64,000 nt of DNA, taken from NCBI GenBank assembly GCA_004335835.1, contig RWJK01000504.1, positions 362-64,361 on the forward strand, written 5' to 3'. Position numbers and translations under genes: made by a program. Positions 37,601 to 47,315 of the stretch are shown here, piece by piece (positions within the stretch are counted from its first letter, which is position 1; every line of letters begins with the position of its first letter). The notes below the pieces were generated by a model. The model had not been told where the DNA came from. It did no database searches and saw only the letters and a program-made list of their open reading frames with translations. This stretch comes from Scenedesmus sp. ARA3 (taxonomy: Eukaryota; Chlorophyta; Chlorophyceae; Sphaeropleales; Scenedesmaceae).

Positions 37601-40600
37601 CGGGATTGGCAGCGCAGCGTGGTGTTGCAGTGCGCATAGGTGCAGAGCTTCATGCAGGTCACAATGGACACCATGGTCAGGGCTGACGCCGGCAGCAGTG
37701 TTGACTGCAGCGTTGCAGCAGCAGCAGCAGCAGGAGGAGGAGGCGGGACAGAAGCACAGGTGATTGGTTGAAAGAGTGAATGCATGCTGTGGCTGCCAGT
37801 CACATGCATGGCACTTTGCACTATGGTGGGAGCCACTGGTAAGCCTCAGCAGCAGCAACAACAGTGGCGGCAGTCGCACATTCATCGCGCACATATTGCC
37901 ACATTGCCACTTCTGTGCTGCTGCCATTCACACTCCACCTTCGGCTGCCAGCTGAAACACGCGACAATCCAGTCAACAACACTTGAAACCTGTGCCAAAA
38001 GCATCTCATGACTCACCTTGTTGCACAGCACCATGCTGCAGGGCAGCAGCAGCGAGGCTTACAAACTGCACACACGCGTCCAGAGCTAGCAAACATCAGC
38101 CACAGGACAGCAAAGCCAGGCTGCCACAAGTCTGCATTGATGTGGACAGTGGCAGCCAATCTGCCGGTTTGCCACACACATACATGCCCCTGCTGCACAA
38201 AACCTCCATCTATCAATTCCAACCAGCCACAAGCCATGCAAGATTGCAACATGACACACAGCACTGCTGGCATCACTCACCTTGTTGCACAGCACCATGC
38301 CGCAGGGCAGCAGCAGCGAGGCGCCCACATTCAAGACGTTGAGCAGGAACAGCAGCCACTCGTGCAGCGCAGCAGCAGACGCAAGCCGCCGCAATGCTGC
38401 TGCAGCAGCAACATCCTTCTTCATCAGGCCCGACCGCAGCTGCAGAGCAGCAGCAGCAGCAGCCGTGGCGGCAAAAGCAGCAGCAGCAGCAGCAGCAGCA
38501 GCAAGAGTCAGCTGCCTTGTCAACAAACACAGCATAGCAGGGCTTGTGCTGGCGCACCCAGCAGGCATACATATATACACAACAGCCACAGCGCAAGCCA
38601 CAAATACATCATCCTACAAGCAGCTCATGTTGCACACACAGTAACTACACAAACCACAAGTCCCAAATCTGCCCGCTCACCCGTGCTTCGCGCTGCAGCA
38701 GCACCACCCCCAGCCGCTCAATGCCCAGCGCAGCCAGGTAGAAGCCCATGCAGCCCAGCACTGCCACCCAGGTGACAGCGTCATCAGGGCTGCCTCTGCC
38801 CCGACAAATCATGCTCACTGCCACACGCAACCAAAGCTCAAGACACACACACAAACACCATGTCACAGATGGTGAAGCACGTTGAAGCACGCAACGCTAG
38901 CCACACTCAACCACACGATAAACACCAGCCCCTTACCCGTGCTTCACGCCGCAGCAGCACCACCCCAAGCCGCTCAATGCCCAATGCCGCCAAATAAAAG
39001 CCCATGCAGCCCAGCACTGCCGCCCAGGTGATGGCGTCATCAGGGCTGCTGAGGCCGCGCAGTGCCGCCTGCATGGAGGCCGGATCAACCTTGGCCTTCC
39101 AGCCGTAGGTGAAGATGTTGGACATGATCAGCCTGCAGTAGACACACAGCAGCAGCAACAGCCGCAGCAGCAGCCACAGCAGCGGCAGCACATGGTGAGT
39201 GGTGTAACACCACGTTCGCCTGCATGGAGGCTGGATCAACCTTGGCCTTCCAGCCGTAGGTGAAGATGTTGGACATGATCAGCCTCCAACAAACACAGCA
39301 GCAGCAGCGCAGGTCCAGCATTCATTGCCACATCTGATGCTTCAAGTACATGTACTACATGTTAGTGACGCACCTGATGTTGGTGGCCAGCAGCACCACC
39401 ACGCCCAGGTTCAACATCCAAACATCCAAACATAATTGCAGGCTGAAGCAGCAACATGTTTTGCAGAAACTGAATTGCATGTTGAGCACCTAGTACATGT
39501 AACACACCTGATGTTGGTGGCCAGCAGCACCACCACGCCCAGGTTCAGCAGCCCCTCGTGCCGCGAGATGCGCCAGTCATCCTGCCACGTCAGCACCGAA
39601 TCCTTCACCACAGTGTGCACCGCAGACGCACCATCCAGCTGCTGCCGCCGAGGCCTGCTGCCGCCACCTGCCTTGCTGCCACCCCCTGCTGCTGCTGCTG
39701 CTGCTCCTGCTGCTGCCGCATCCACTGCTGCTGGCGCCGCATCCCCTGCTGCTGCTGAAGTGAGGCCGTCAGGGCCGGCGGCGGGAAGGCCTGAGGTTGA
39801 GGTTTGGGCTGACAGCTGCGCACTGACAGCTGTACTGCCTACTGCTGCGAGCTGCGGCTGTACTGCCTCGTCCAAGCTGAGGTGGGTTGTCAGTTCAGCG
39901 GCAGGCGCTTCGTCATCGTCATCGGCTGTGTCGCCGCCCACCACCCACCTGCACAAGAAGTGCGGAGTAAAGTGCAAAGGTTCACACAGGTTTCAGGGTT
40001 TGATGGTCAGCCTCAGGTTCTAGAGCCCGGGTCGGACTTTGAAAATGACGCTGACTGACCCTGGCACTGGGGCGATGCTTCACCACTGATTGCATGTTGC
40101 ACAGCTGGCTCCGCCATACCATGCGTCAATGTTGCAGCACAGGTTTGCTGCTCTTGCAAGCTGAGATTGCAGACTATGACTGCACAGCATGAGCAGCAGC
40201 AGCCCCGCACCTCCTGTTTGAGTATGTGCGGGACAGCATGCGCCGCAGCTGCTGCAGGTGCGTGCCACCAGGGCCAACCTGGGAGCCCTGCCGCTGCTGC
40301 TGCTGCTGCTGCTGCTGCGGCTGCTGCTGCTGCAACACCTCCCCCACACTCTCCCCTCCATGGAAAGTAGCCGGCCTACGCAGCTTCACTTTCGGCCCTG
40401 TAGCAGTACCCACTGCGCTGTCATCAACTGCTGCAGCCTTCTTTCCTGCTGCCCCTGGTCCCGCCGGCGGCTTGTGCGCTGCATGCTGCGGCCGCACACG
40501 CACCACACTGATGTCGCTATCCATGCTGTCAGCCGGCGACTGCGGCCGGTAACTCAACGCCCTGCCAAACGACAGCAGCCGCTGCCGCAGCCCTAGCCCA

Positions 40601-42311
40601 CCACCATCTCCCCTATCTGCTGCTGCTGCCGCTGCTGCTGCTGCTGCTGCTGCACTCTGCTGGCCAATTTGAGCCCCTGCATGCCACTCCCCACTGAGGT
40701 GTGGTGCACTTTTGTGGCTGGCCATTAAACCTGAGTCAATCCCTGGGCCGCTAAGCCCTGGGCCCTGGTGTGAGGTGAAGCGGTGCAGGTGCTGCACATA
40801 GAGCCCTGCTGCCTGCAGGGCCCCCACCCAGGCCTTAGCGGTTTCCAGGCGGTCTGCTGACAGCCGCAGCAGCATCTCTCCCTCTGGATCAGCGATCTGC
40901 GCAGTTCATGAGATGTGGGGTGAGGTGAATACAGCAGGCGATGTGACAAAGAGCAGGGGTCTGTGTGAGGATCAATTAGCATTTGCTGTCTCCAGGCGGT
41001 CTGCTGACAGCCGGAGCAGCATCTCGCCCTCTGGGTCAGCGATCTGTGGGTGTTTTGATAATACATTTGAGTTCAGCAGATTGTACACAGGGGCAGCCAG
41101 CGCAGGAAGCTCTGCAGGCAGACAGCACTGCGCTACACGGCTCATGCACAGACACTGGGAGGTGCCGGCCAAGCTGTCTGTCACATTATTACACACTGAT
41201 CCAAACACAAGCTGGCATGCTGCTTCTCTGGTGCAAGCAGCGATGCTTTCAAACATGGCTACCTGGAAGATGAAGGGGCCTGTTGACTTGACTGGCAGCT
41301 CCACCTCGACAGTGCAGTCCTGCAAAAGAGACGCAGCAGCGCATAAATGCAAATGAAATGCAATCCAGAGACGTGTTTGGCATACAAGAGCACTGTACAT
41401 GGTCAGGCGTGCAGGCCAAAGCGGCAATGCACAGCACACTGTCAGCGTGCGTGTGTGAAGTCGCTGCCACACATGTGTAGGTATGACAGCCGTGTACGAG
41501 TGCAAAATGCTGCTGATGCTGCTGCGGCGGCGGCTGCTGCTGGCTGCACCTGCAGCTCCAGCACCCCTCTGGGGTCATAGCCCACATCCCTCTCGCTGTT
41601 GTAGTACTTCAGCAGCGTTCCTGCAAGCAGCGCAGGCAAACACAGCGGGACAAAGTGAGATGGGACACGCAGCGCAGCACTAGCGTTGCATGTTGTTGGT
41701 CACAGGTGCCGACTTATACTACCGTTGCATGTGCATACAACAGACCGAGGTGTGCAGGCTAGCGTGCTGGGCATGGCAAGAGGCGCAGCAGGTGCCTCAG
41801 GTGGGGTGCACCGCCACCCACCACAGCAGTGCCGCAGCTCCAGCCAGCGCACAACAGCGTGTATATGCTGCAGGACGCCACTGCATGATTACTCAGATAC
41901 TACTGCATTGTCATTCTGATCTTTCTCACCGCTGAGCACGAAGTATCTCAGCTCCCAGTCCTGCGAGAAGATGCCCTGCTGCCCCGCATCTGGGTTCCAC
42001 TTGCTCAGGTGGCCGCGCAGGTCTGCCCCGCCACGCTGAGCCAGGCGCAGCTGCAAAAGCACATAAATGGCAGTACAACGAGTCCAATAGTTGAACGAAG
42101 ACACGAGAAAGGGCAGTGCAAGAAGCCCATGCATGGTGAGAACAAAATGGGTTTGCTGTACTGCTGTCATGGGCTGCGCTGCACACTGCCTTGCCAACTG
42201 CTGTGGTGCTGCCCCGTGCTGATCAGCAGGACTTACAGCTTCAATCAAGGCAGCATTCTCCTCCCTGAGCTCTAGCAGCTCGCGCTGCAACGCTGCTGAG
42301 TCGGTAGTCAT
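34664..42311 (-). CDS. DGAT1: Diacylglycerol O-acyltransferase 1 with N-terminal PH domain
   Basis: Thirteen exons close in phase: 42311-42237, 42050-41930, 41620-41550, 41319-41263, 40896-40211, 39948-39508, 39132-38937, 38439-38281, 37704-37237, 36712-36515, 36020-35958, 35602-35441 and 34924-34664 (985 residues). Residues about 25-160 form a PH domain (HLSKWNPDAGQQGIFSQDWE at the start, AKAWVGALQAAG at the end). After a low-complexity linker comes the MBOAT acyltransferase core: LLNLGVVVLLATNIRLIMSN, FYKEWWNAATLGDYWRLWNI, the catalytic-His region VMHELAVAVPLRM, and near the end GNMIFWASFCVLGQPMC and YYHD. DGAT1 esterifies diacylglycerol with acyl-CoA in the ER to make triacylglycerol. N-terminal PH domains are known for algal DGAT1. 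Length is roughly twice that of land-plant DGAT1, owing to the PH domain and Ala/Gln-rich insertions. Confidence 0.9.
35315..35365 (-). repeat. Copy of DGAT1 exon 12 3' edge with donor
   Basis: CACCTGGAAGAGCATGCCCC at 35315 repeats 35438 (offset 123 bp) and codes RGWAFWGMLFQ before a donor. The frame is open from the real exon end through to the copy, so the distal donor would add 41 residues. Confidence 0.85.
36222..36455 (-). repeat. Two copies of DGAT1 exon 10 3' edge
   Basis: ACCTTGTAGAAGAGCC starts at 36222, 36368 and (real) 36513, with offsets of 146 and 145 bp. The copies cover the exon end coding LGELLMFGDRLFYK with donor. The middle copy extends further into the exon and shares intron sequence TAAACCCTGCAATCCCGTGA. 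Confidence 0.9.
36797..36840 (-). repeat. Copy of DGAT1 exon 10 start with acceptor
   Basis: It repeats 36677-36715 at a 120-bp offset (VQFLLPLMQSSL after CTGCAG). The frame stays open between the two acceptors, so the distal one (exon start 36832) would add 40 residues. Confidence 0.85.
38015..38050 (-). repeat. Copy of DGAT1 exon 8 3' edge with donor
   Basis: CACCTTGTTGCACAGCACCA is repeated 264 bp from the real donor at 38281. Confidence 0.85.
38680..38800 (-). repeat. Copy of the 3' half of DGAT1 exon 7
   Basis: About 115 bases code SPDDAVTWVAVLGCMGFYLA and the following transmembrane segment. They are nearly identical to the end of the real exon (38937-39050), offset 257 bp, with their own donor GTGAGC. 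An AG precedes the copy, so it could in principle be used as an extra or alternative exon. Confidence 0.85.
39221..39292 (-). repeat. Copy of the 5' half of DGAT1 exon 7
   Basis: It repeats 39070-39134 (IMSNIFTYGWKAKVDPASMQ) at a 151-bp offset and has an AG acceptor, though the polypyrimidine tract is weak. Confidence 0.85.
39371..39415 (-). repeat. Copy of DGAT1 exon 6 3' edge with donor
   Basis: CACCTGATGTTGGTGGCCAG at 39371 repeats 39505 (offset 134 bp) and covers LLNLGVVVLLATNI plus the donor. Confidence 0.85.
40991..41050 (-). repeat. Copy of DGAT1 exon 5 start with acceptor
   Basis: It repeats 40844-40898 at a 147-bp offset, coding IADPEGEMLLRLSADRLE after a CACAG acceptor. The frame meets a stop before the real exon, so the copy is not usable in frame. 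Confidence 0.85.
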
Positions 42312-42425
42312 GTTGAGCTTGTGCTGCTGCTCTGTGCCGTGAGAGCAAGGCTCGCAACCACCCGGCGCGCTCGAAGCAAGCTACACAAGGACAAGCTCGG
42401 TGAGGTGAGCCATCTTTACAGCACA
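42312..42425. promoter_or_regulatory. Short bidirectional promoter interval
   Basis: Only 114 bases separate the DGAT1 start codon (minus) from the start codon of the small plus-strand gene at 42426. Both promoters and both 5' UTRs would have to share it, if the small gene is real. Confidence 0.4.
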
Positions 42426-42832
42426 ATGAGCGTTAGCGGTGGAGCTTCACGAACACGGATCAAGCAAGGGGACACGCAACTCCAAACGCTTGCCGTGGGT
42501 GAACTTTTTGGGCTGGACGTGTCGGAATTGCAGCACCGAACTCATGCCGAGCAACTTGTGCTAGCCAAGGTAAGTGACTCGGACAACCGCTGCGTGTCCG
42601 GAGGAGTGATCACGGAGTCACTTGAAGGTCACTTGTGCACTAACAGGAACGAACGTTGACTTGCGATGCTTGAACCGCACAGAAAGAGCTTATGCTGGTC
42701 AAAACAGGACACAAAGATGCAAGCGCGCCTGCAATGCACCTGCTTACTCAGCAAACTGTCTGCAGCAAGCAGCAGTACAAGTACACTTGCAGCCAGCCTG
42801 AAGGCAAATGCCAAAAGTCACACACACAGTGA
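42426..42832 (+). CDS. Small hypothetical protein, two exons
   Basis: Exon 1 is 42426-42569 with a strong AAG/gtaagt donor, and exon 2 is 42683-42832 after CGCACAG. Both are phase 0, giving 97 residues. The sequence is hydrophilic and probably helical around the junction (HRTHAEQLVLAK joined to KELMLVKTGHKDAS), ending in a Cys-containing tail. I do not recognise it. An alternative acceptor at 42646 would give an 8-residue tail instead. The gene is divergent from DGAT1. Confidence 0.4.
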
Positions 42833-43082
42833 TCGCTGCATTCAGCAACGCAGGGCAATGCGCAACCAAGAAAGACACAATCTTGATGATGTTCCTTTGC
42901 TGGTATATGACCACCTGGCAAGCACCACACAGCTGAGGATACTTCCATGCTTTCATGCTATATGCAAACTCTCTGTGAACAGCACTGAAGCGCCAATTCG
43001 GCCAAACGTAATCACTGGGTCAGCATCATCAACACATCAATAGGCTGGTAGAAGGTGCTGCTGCCATACAACATAGCCAACA

Positions 43083-45061
43083 TCAATAGTAAGGGTCTGA
43101 ATCATCCTCATAGTGCTGCTCTGCTGCCGTATGCCCCCCATGTGCAGTTGGCTGCATAGTGTCCAAAAATGTTGTGTATGTCGCTTCCAGCATCTGCTGC
43201 ACTTGCACTGGCAAATGCTGCAGCGCAATCACTGGGATTGGCAGGAGCCCTGTGCTCTTATCCAGGTCACACGCGAGCATGGTAGCATGCCAGTGCTGCT
43301 GCTGGCTATCCTCATCCCCACTCTCCCCAGCAAAATCAAAATGACCAGGCCCGCAGTGCTGCTCCTGCCACGCCATGTCAACCTTGTCTGGCTCAAACTG
43401 CATGGCAGTAACATCCCGCACGCTCGGCACCAGCTGCTGCTGATCCACAGGCGTGGTTGCACCCCACACCTTGCAGCCCTTGTGGTCATTCCAGGCACAA
43501 TGAGGCCACAGCTTGCCTGCGGCTGTGCAGTGCAGGAACATCAGCTCCCCATGCAATCCTCGCTGCATCATGCCCGCATGCACAAACATACCGGCCTCAA
43601 CTGGCCGCGACAGTGCCTGCAAGGGGTAGTGCGGCACATCAGTAACATACTGCTCCTTTCCTGCAAGCTGAAACGCAATCAGGTAGGTGTCTTTGTCTCC
43701 CCAGATGCTCCTGCCAACCACCCCAGCCTCCCTAACACCTGGCACTCCACTGCTTGAGTGTGTGTTAAGCAGCCACAGCCACTCTAACACGTCATAGTGC
43801 TGAACCCTGTCCAGCAGCAGCTGCCCTGCCTCCGAAGCCCTGAATTCAGGGTTTACTTCCCAGGGCACGTCTAAACCCAGCAGGCTGTACAGCCCTGGCT
43901 GCATCCACTGGTTTGTCCAGAAGTCCAGCCACAGCAAGTTGCCAAAAGTGGTGAATTCTGCTGATTCGAAGAGGTATGTAGGGTCTGCAAGCGGCGTGTT
44001 GTCGCTGTCAAGCAGCAGCACCTGCAGCAGAATGTATCAAAATGGTAGCAGCGGACGCATGGGTAAGTGTGTATGCATGGAGGCATGGGCGTGTCCGGTG
44101 TGCTTGAAGGACAGTACACCTAGCATTGTCAACACTACGGTTAAACTGGCGAACATTGACTTGCACAGCAGTGGCACCCTTATGATATGCTGTTGATGGT
44201 GACCATCATATCTTGCACTGCAGCAGCAGCTGTCAATTGCCTCACCTGGTCAAATGTTGTTACGAATGCCAGCGCATGCACTTTTGTTTTGAAGCCCGTC
44301 AGGTGCACAGTGGGCAGGTGAGGCTCCAGATCCATTTCTGCTGCTGCCTCTGAGCCATCCATGATTGCCAGTTGCATATTTGTTTTGGCAGCATGGGCCG
44401 TCATGAGCTCTGCTGTTTCCACGTCATACTCTGATGGCCCATAGTAGATGAGCTCTGCCGGCAAGCTGCAGTTGATGGTTGGGTGGCGCAGAAGCTGCAG
44501 GAGAATGTACGCATTCAGGAACTGGTGCCTGCCACCAGCCACAATGAGTATGCCGCGTGATGCCGCATCCTGCTGCGTGTCTGCTGCTCCGCTTGTACTT
44601 GTGCTGCTGCGCTTGGCTGACCTGGCTTTCAGTGCCTCCCAGCGCCTTGCTGCTGCTCCGTGCATGAGCGACTCGCGCAGTGCTGCTGCATCCTGCAGCA
44701 ACGAGACTGCTGCATCTGCTGTGAATGTGCCGGCTGCAATGCTGCTGAGCACGCTCAGCATTTGCTGCTGTGTGCGCAACTGTTCATGCAGGCGCCTTGT
44801 TGCAGCTGCAGCTGCAGCTTCTCTGGCTGCTTCCAGGGATTCTGAGTCGTCATAGTAGCCTTCTAGCTGCTTTTCGCTGCATACAGCCCCCTCTTCATAG
44901 TCTTGCAGGCTGCAGGAGTTGCTGTCTATTGTTGCTGTTGCTGGCAATGGTGGTTGCTGCTGATCAGCTGCTGCCACTTCAAGCCGACAAAGAAGAATAA
45001 AAAGGCATATGGTAGCAAACAGCAGGCCGTCAAGGTATCGGCTGTGACGAAGGCAAGCCAT
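43083..45061 (-). CDS. MNN1-like (GT71) glycosyltransferase, type II membrane protein
   Basis: Exon 1 is 45061-44246 and exon 2 is 44021-43083, both phase 0 (584 residues). A signal-anchor helix occupies residues about 11-31 (LLFATICLFILLC). A variable stem follows, then the catalytic domain, starting near GILIVAGGRHQFLNAYILLQ. It contains LPAELIYYG, KVHALAFVTTFDQ and, right after the splice junction, VLLLDSDNTPL with the metal-binding DxD motif. WLDFWTNQWMQPGLY follows. This is the pattern of alpha-mannosyltransferases of the MNN1 type, which act in the Golgi on protein-linked glycans. The exact sugar and acceptor cannot be read from sequence. The C-terminus is acidic (HYEDDSDPYY). Confidence 0.8.
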
Positions 45062-47315
45062 TTCAGCACCTGGCTGACTGCTGGAGCATTTGATGTTGTA
45101 TCAGCAGCAAGTTGCTATTGCTCGTACAGTGCAAGCTTAGATTAGCAGTGAACATACACACTTTCAGCCGCTTGTAAGGCTCTTCTTGCTCAGTGTCACT
45201 GGTATGGTAAAATCGAGTACAGTGTGCCGTTGCAGCCGGGTTGAAGTCTGATCAAACAAGTTCTTAATGACAGTGTAAATCAAGCATACGTGAATAGATG
45301 ACGTGCGCTCAAGCACGTGGGCAGCATTACATTGATCAGTGGCACTGCAGACAGTGGTGCAGCACAGCAAATGCGCTCAAAGGCATGCAGGTGCAGGACC
45401 TTGCAGCGTACCAAGCATGCAATCGCAGCTTACTGTTGTTTTCGTAGTTCCTTTAGCTATGTTTTCTGGTATGCTGGACCAGCTCTCTGTGCTGCATGGT
45501 TGCCAGCAATGCTGATGTGGCAGCTGTCATTCCGTTGGCACAGCCGCGCCTGTTGGGCTTCTGGCCATGTCAGAACTGGGTCCCAGATCGCTGCATTATA
45601 CAACTATGCGCTGTGGTTGGCACGAAGTCAGATAATTCTTTCGCCTTTTACTAGAGAATTCTGCGTGTCATCCACTCCAAGGCGCTTCAACATCTATCTT
45701 TGTAGGCCTTTCTAGGCCATATACATTAAGGAATCTTGCACGGCGCTGCCGGCCATGGTCAGCGTCTGCGGACCTGTGTCTGCGTGATCTGTGAATGCTT
45801 GCATGGGAATGTGCACCTCTACATGCTTCATGTTGATGTACACCCCTGCATGACGCTGCAATGCAGTGTCAGTCAACCTGAAATTGTTGCGTCAAGGTGG
45901 CCTGGCATGCAGCACAATGACTTGCGCGTACTGCAAACGAGATTGCAACAGCAATCCATCACCAATCTGAAGCATATGTGGCATGCACAGCAGGCTTATC
46001 TGCATCCATTCTCAAGCATGTAGCTGCTGCTGCGAACCACCTCCGGTTTCTGCGGACTTTAGGGGTCTCTTGCAATCACGTTGCTGGCAGCCTGCAATAC
46101 ATAGTCACAAACAAACAAGCTGTACAGACACGCTGAACACACGCTGCACAAAACATGCTTCACAAGCATACATCAGAACGTGCTGCACTGCGGCACTGAG
46201 TGGCACTGCGCGACTGCGCCTTTGCATATGAGAGGACTGCGCGACTGCGCCTTTGCATATGAGAGGACTCCAGACACTGCATTGGGTGTGACAGTCCTGC
46301 CATCTTAGCTCTGCCTGTCGGGGCATTCGCACAGCTGATGAGTTTGCTGCTATGCAACTGCTGCTTGTGCCGCGCAAGACTGAACCACCGCTGTGACAGC
46401 CAGGTGATGGCATGTCAAACATGTGGCAGCGTTATGATGATGGCACCTTGCTGTGTGGCAGTGTGTGGACTTCATCCAGCGGCTGGCGTACGGGTTTTGC
46501 TGGGCTGTCACAAAAATAAAAAGAGAGTCCAGGGGAGTTGCACCTTCATGCTTACATGCCTGCCGTGTGCTTCAGGTGTTGCTGCTGCCAGCAGTGCTGC
46601 CTGGTTGCCGCTGCAGCTGCTTCTGCTGCTGTTGCTGCTTCAGTGCCGAAATGCAGAGATCGTCAAGCCCAACAACAAAAAGCTTGCTGTGCTGTGCCTA
46701 CATGCTGGTGTGTGCGTGTGCAGTGTGATGCCTGTGAAACAATGAGTGCGAGAACGAAAACTCAACAGCCTGATGCAGTTGACAGTGCGCTCCTGAAACG
46801 TACTACTGTCATGCTCCTGTGCTGCATGCCCCCTGCTGTGCTGAGCGTAATACACGGCACTGTATTTACGTAATGCAGTGCATCACCTCAGTCTCTGCGG
46901 CTGTGGAGGTGACAGCATGGGTACCAGCTGCACCAGCTGCTGCAGGTACAGCTGCCTCACGCATGCAGCTGCCTGCGTCAACAGTGTGTAGTTTGAGAGC
47001 ATTATATTGCCAACATCCATATGTATTGTATACACGTGCGTAGTGAACCCCTTGGCAGCAAGCAGCATCATATGCCAGGGGGCAACAGAGCAGCAGCAGG
47101 CAAGACGCCACAGCACTGAGTAAAACAGTACTAGAGCGTATCATCAAACGATCAAAAGCCGGAGCAGGGGAGTGTAGCTTTGAACGCGGAAGCAAGGCAC
47201 CCGAGTATGTAGCGAGGGTCTAGGGCTCAGCAGCCAAAGACAGAACTCCAAAGCGCGCAGCAGCGTCGGTCTCGGCCTCTCAGTTTGTCAGGCCACTGAC
47301 AAGGAAAAAGCCACC
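45062..47315. other. Divergent intergenic region
   Basis: This region lies between the start codons of the GT71 gene (minus) and ribosomal protein S16 (plus). Open frames of 60-135 codons occur but look random. A perfect two-copy 31-bp tandem repeat lies at 46205-46266. Confidence 0.45.
46205..46266. repeat. 31-bp perfect tandem duplication
   Basis: Two identical adjacent copies (46205-46235 and 46236-46266), containing TTTGCATATGAGAGG. Confidence 0.95.

Noticed and set aside
38680..38800. Additional DGAT1 exon
   Set aside because: Including it would duplicate a transmembrane segment. The thirteen-exon model already matches the DGAT1 fold and closes in phase.
45317..45715. 132-codon plus-strand frame in the intergenic region
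   Set aside because: No family resemblance, no splice or promoter support.
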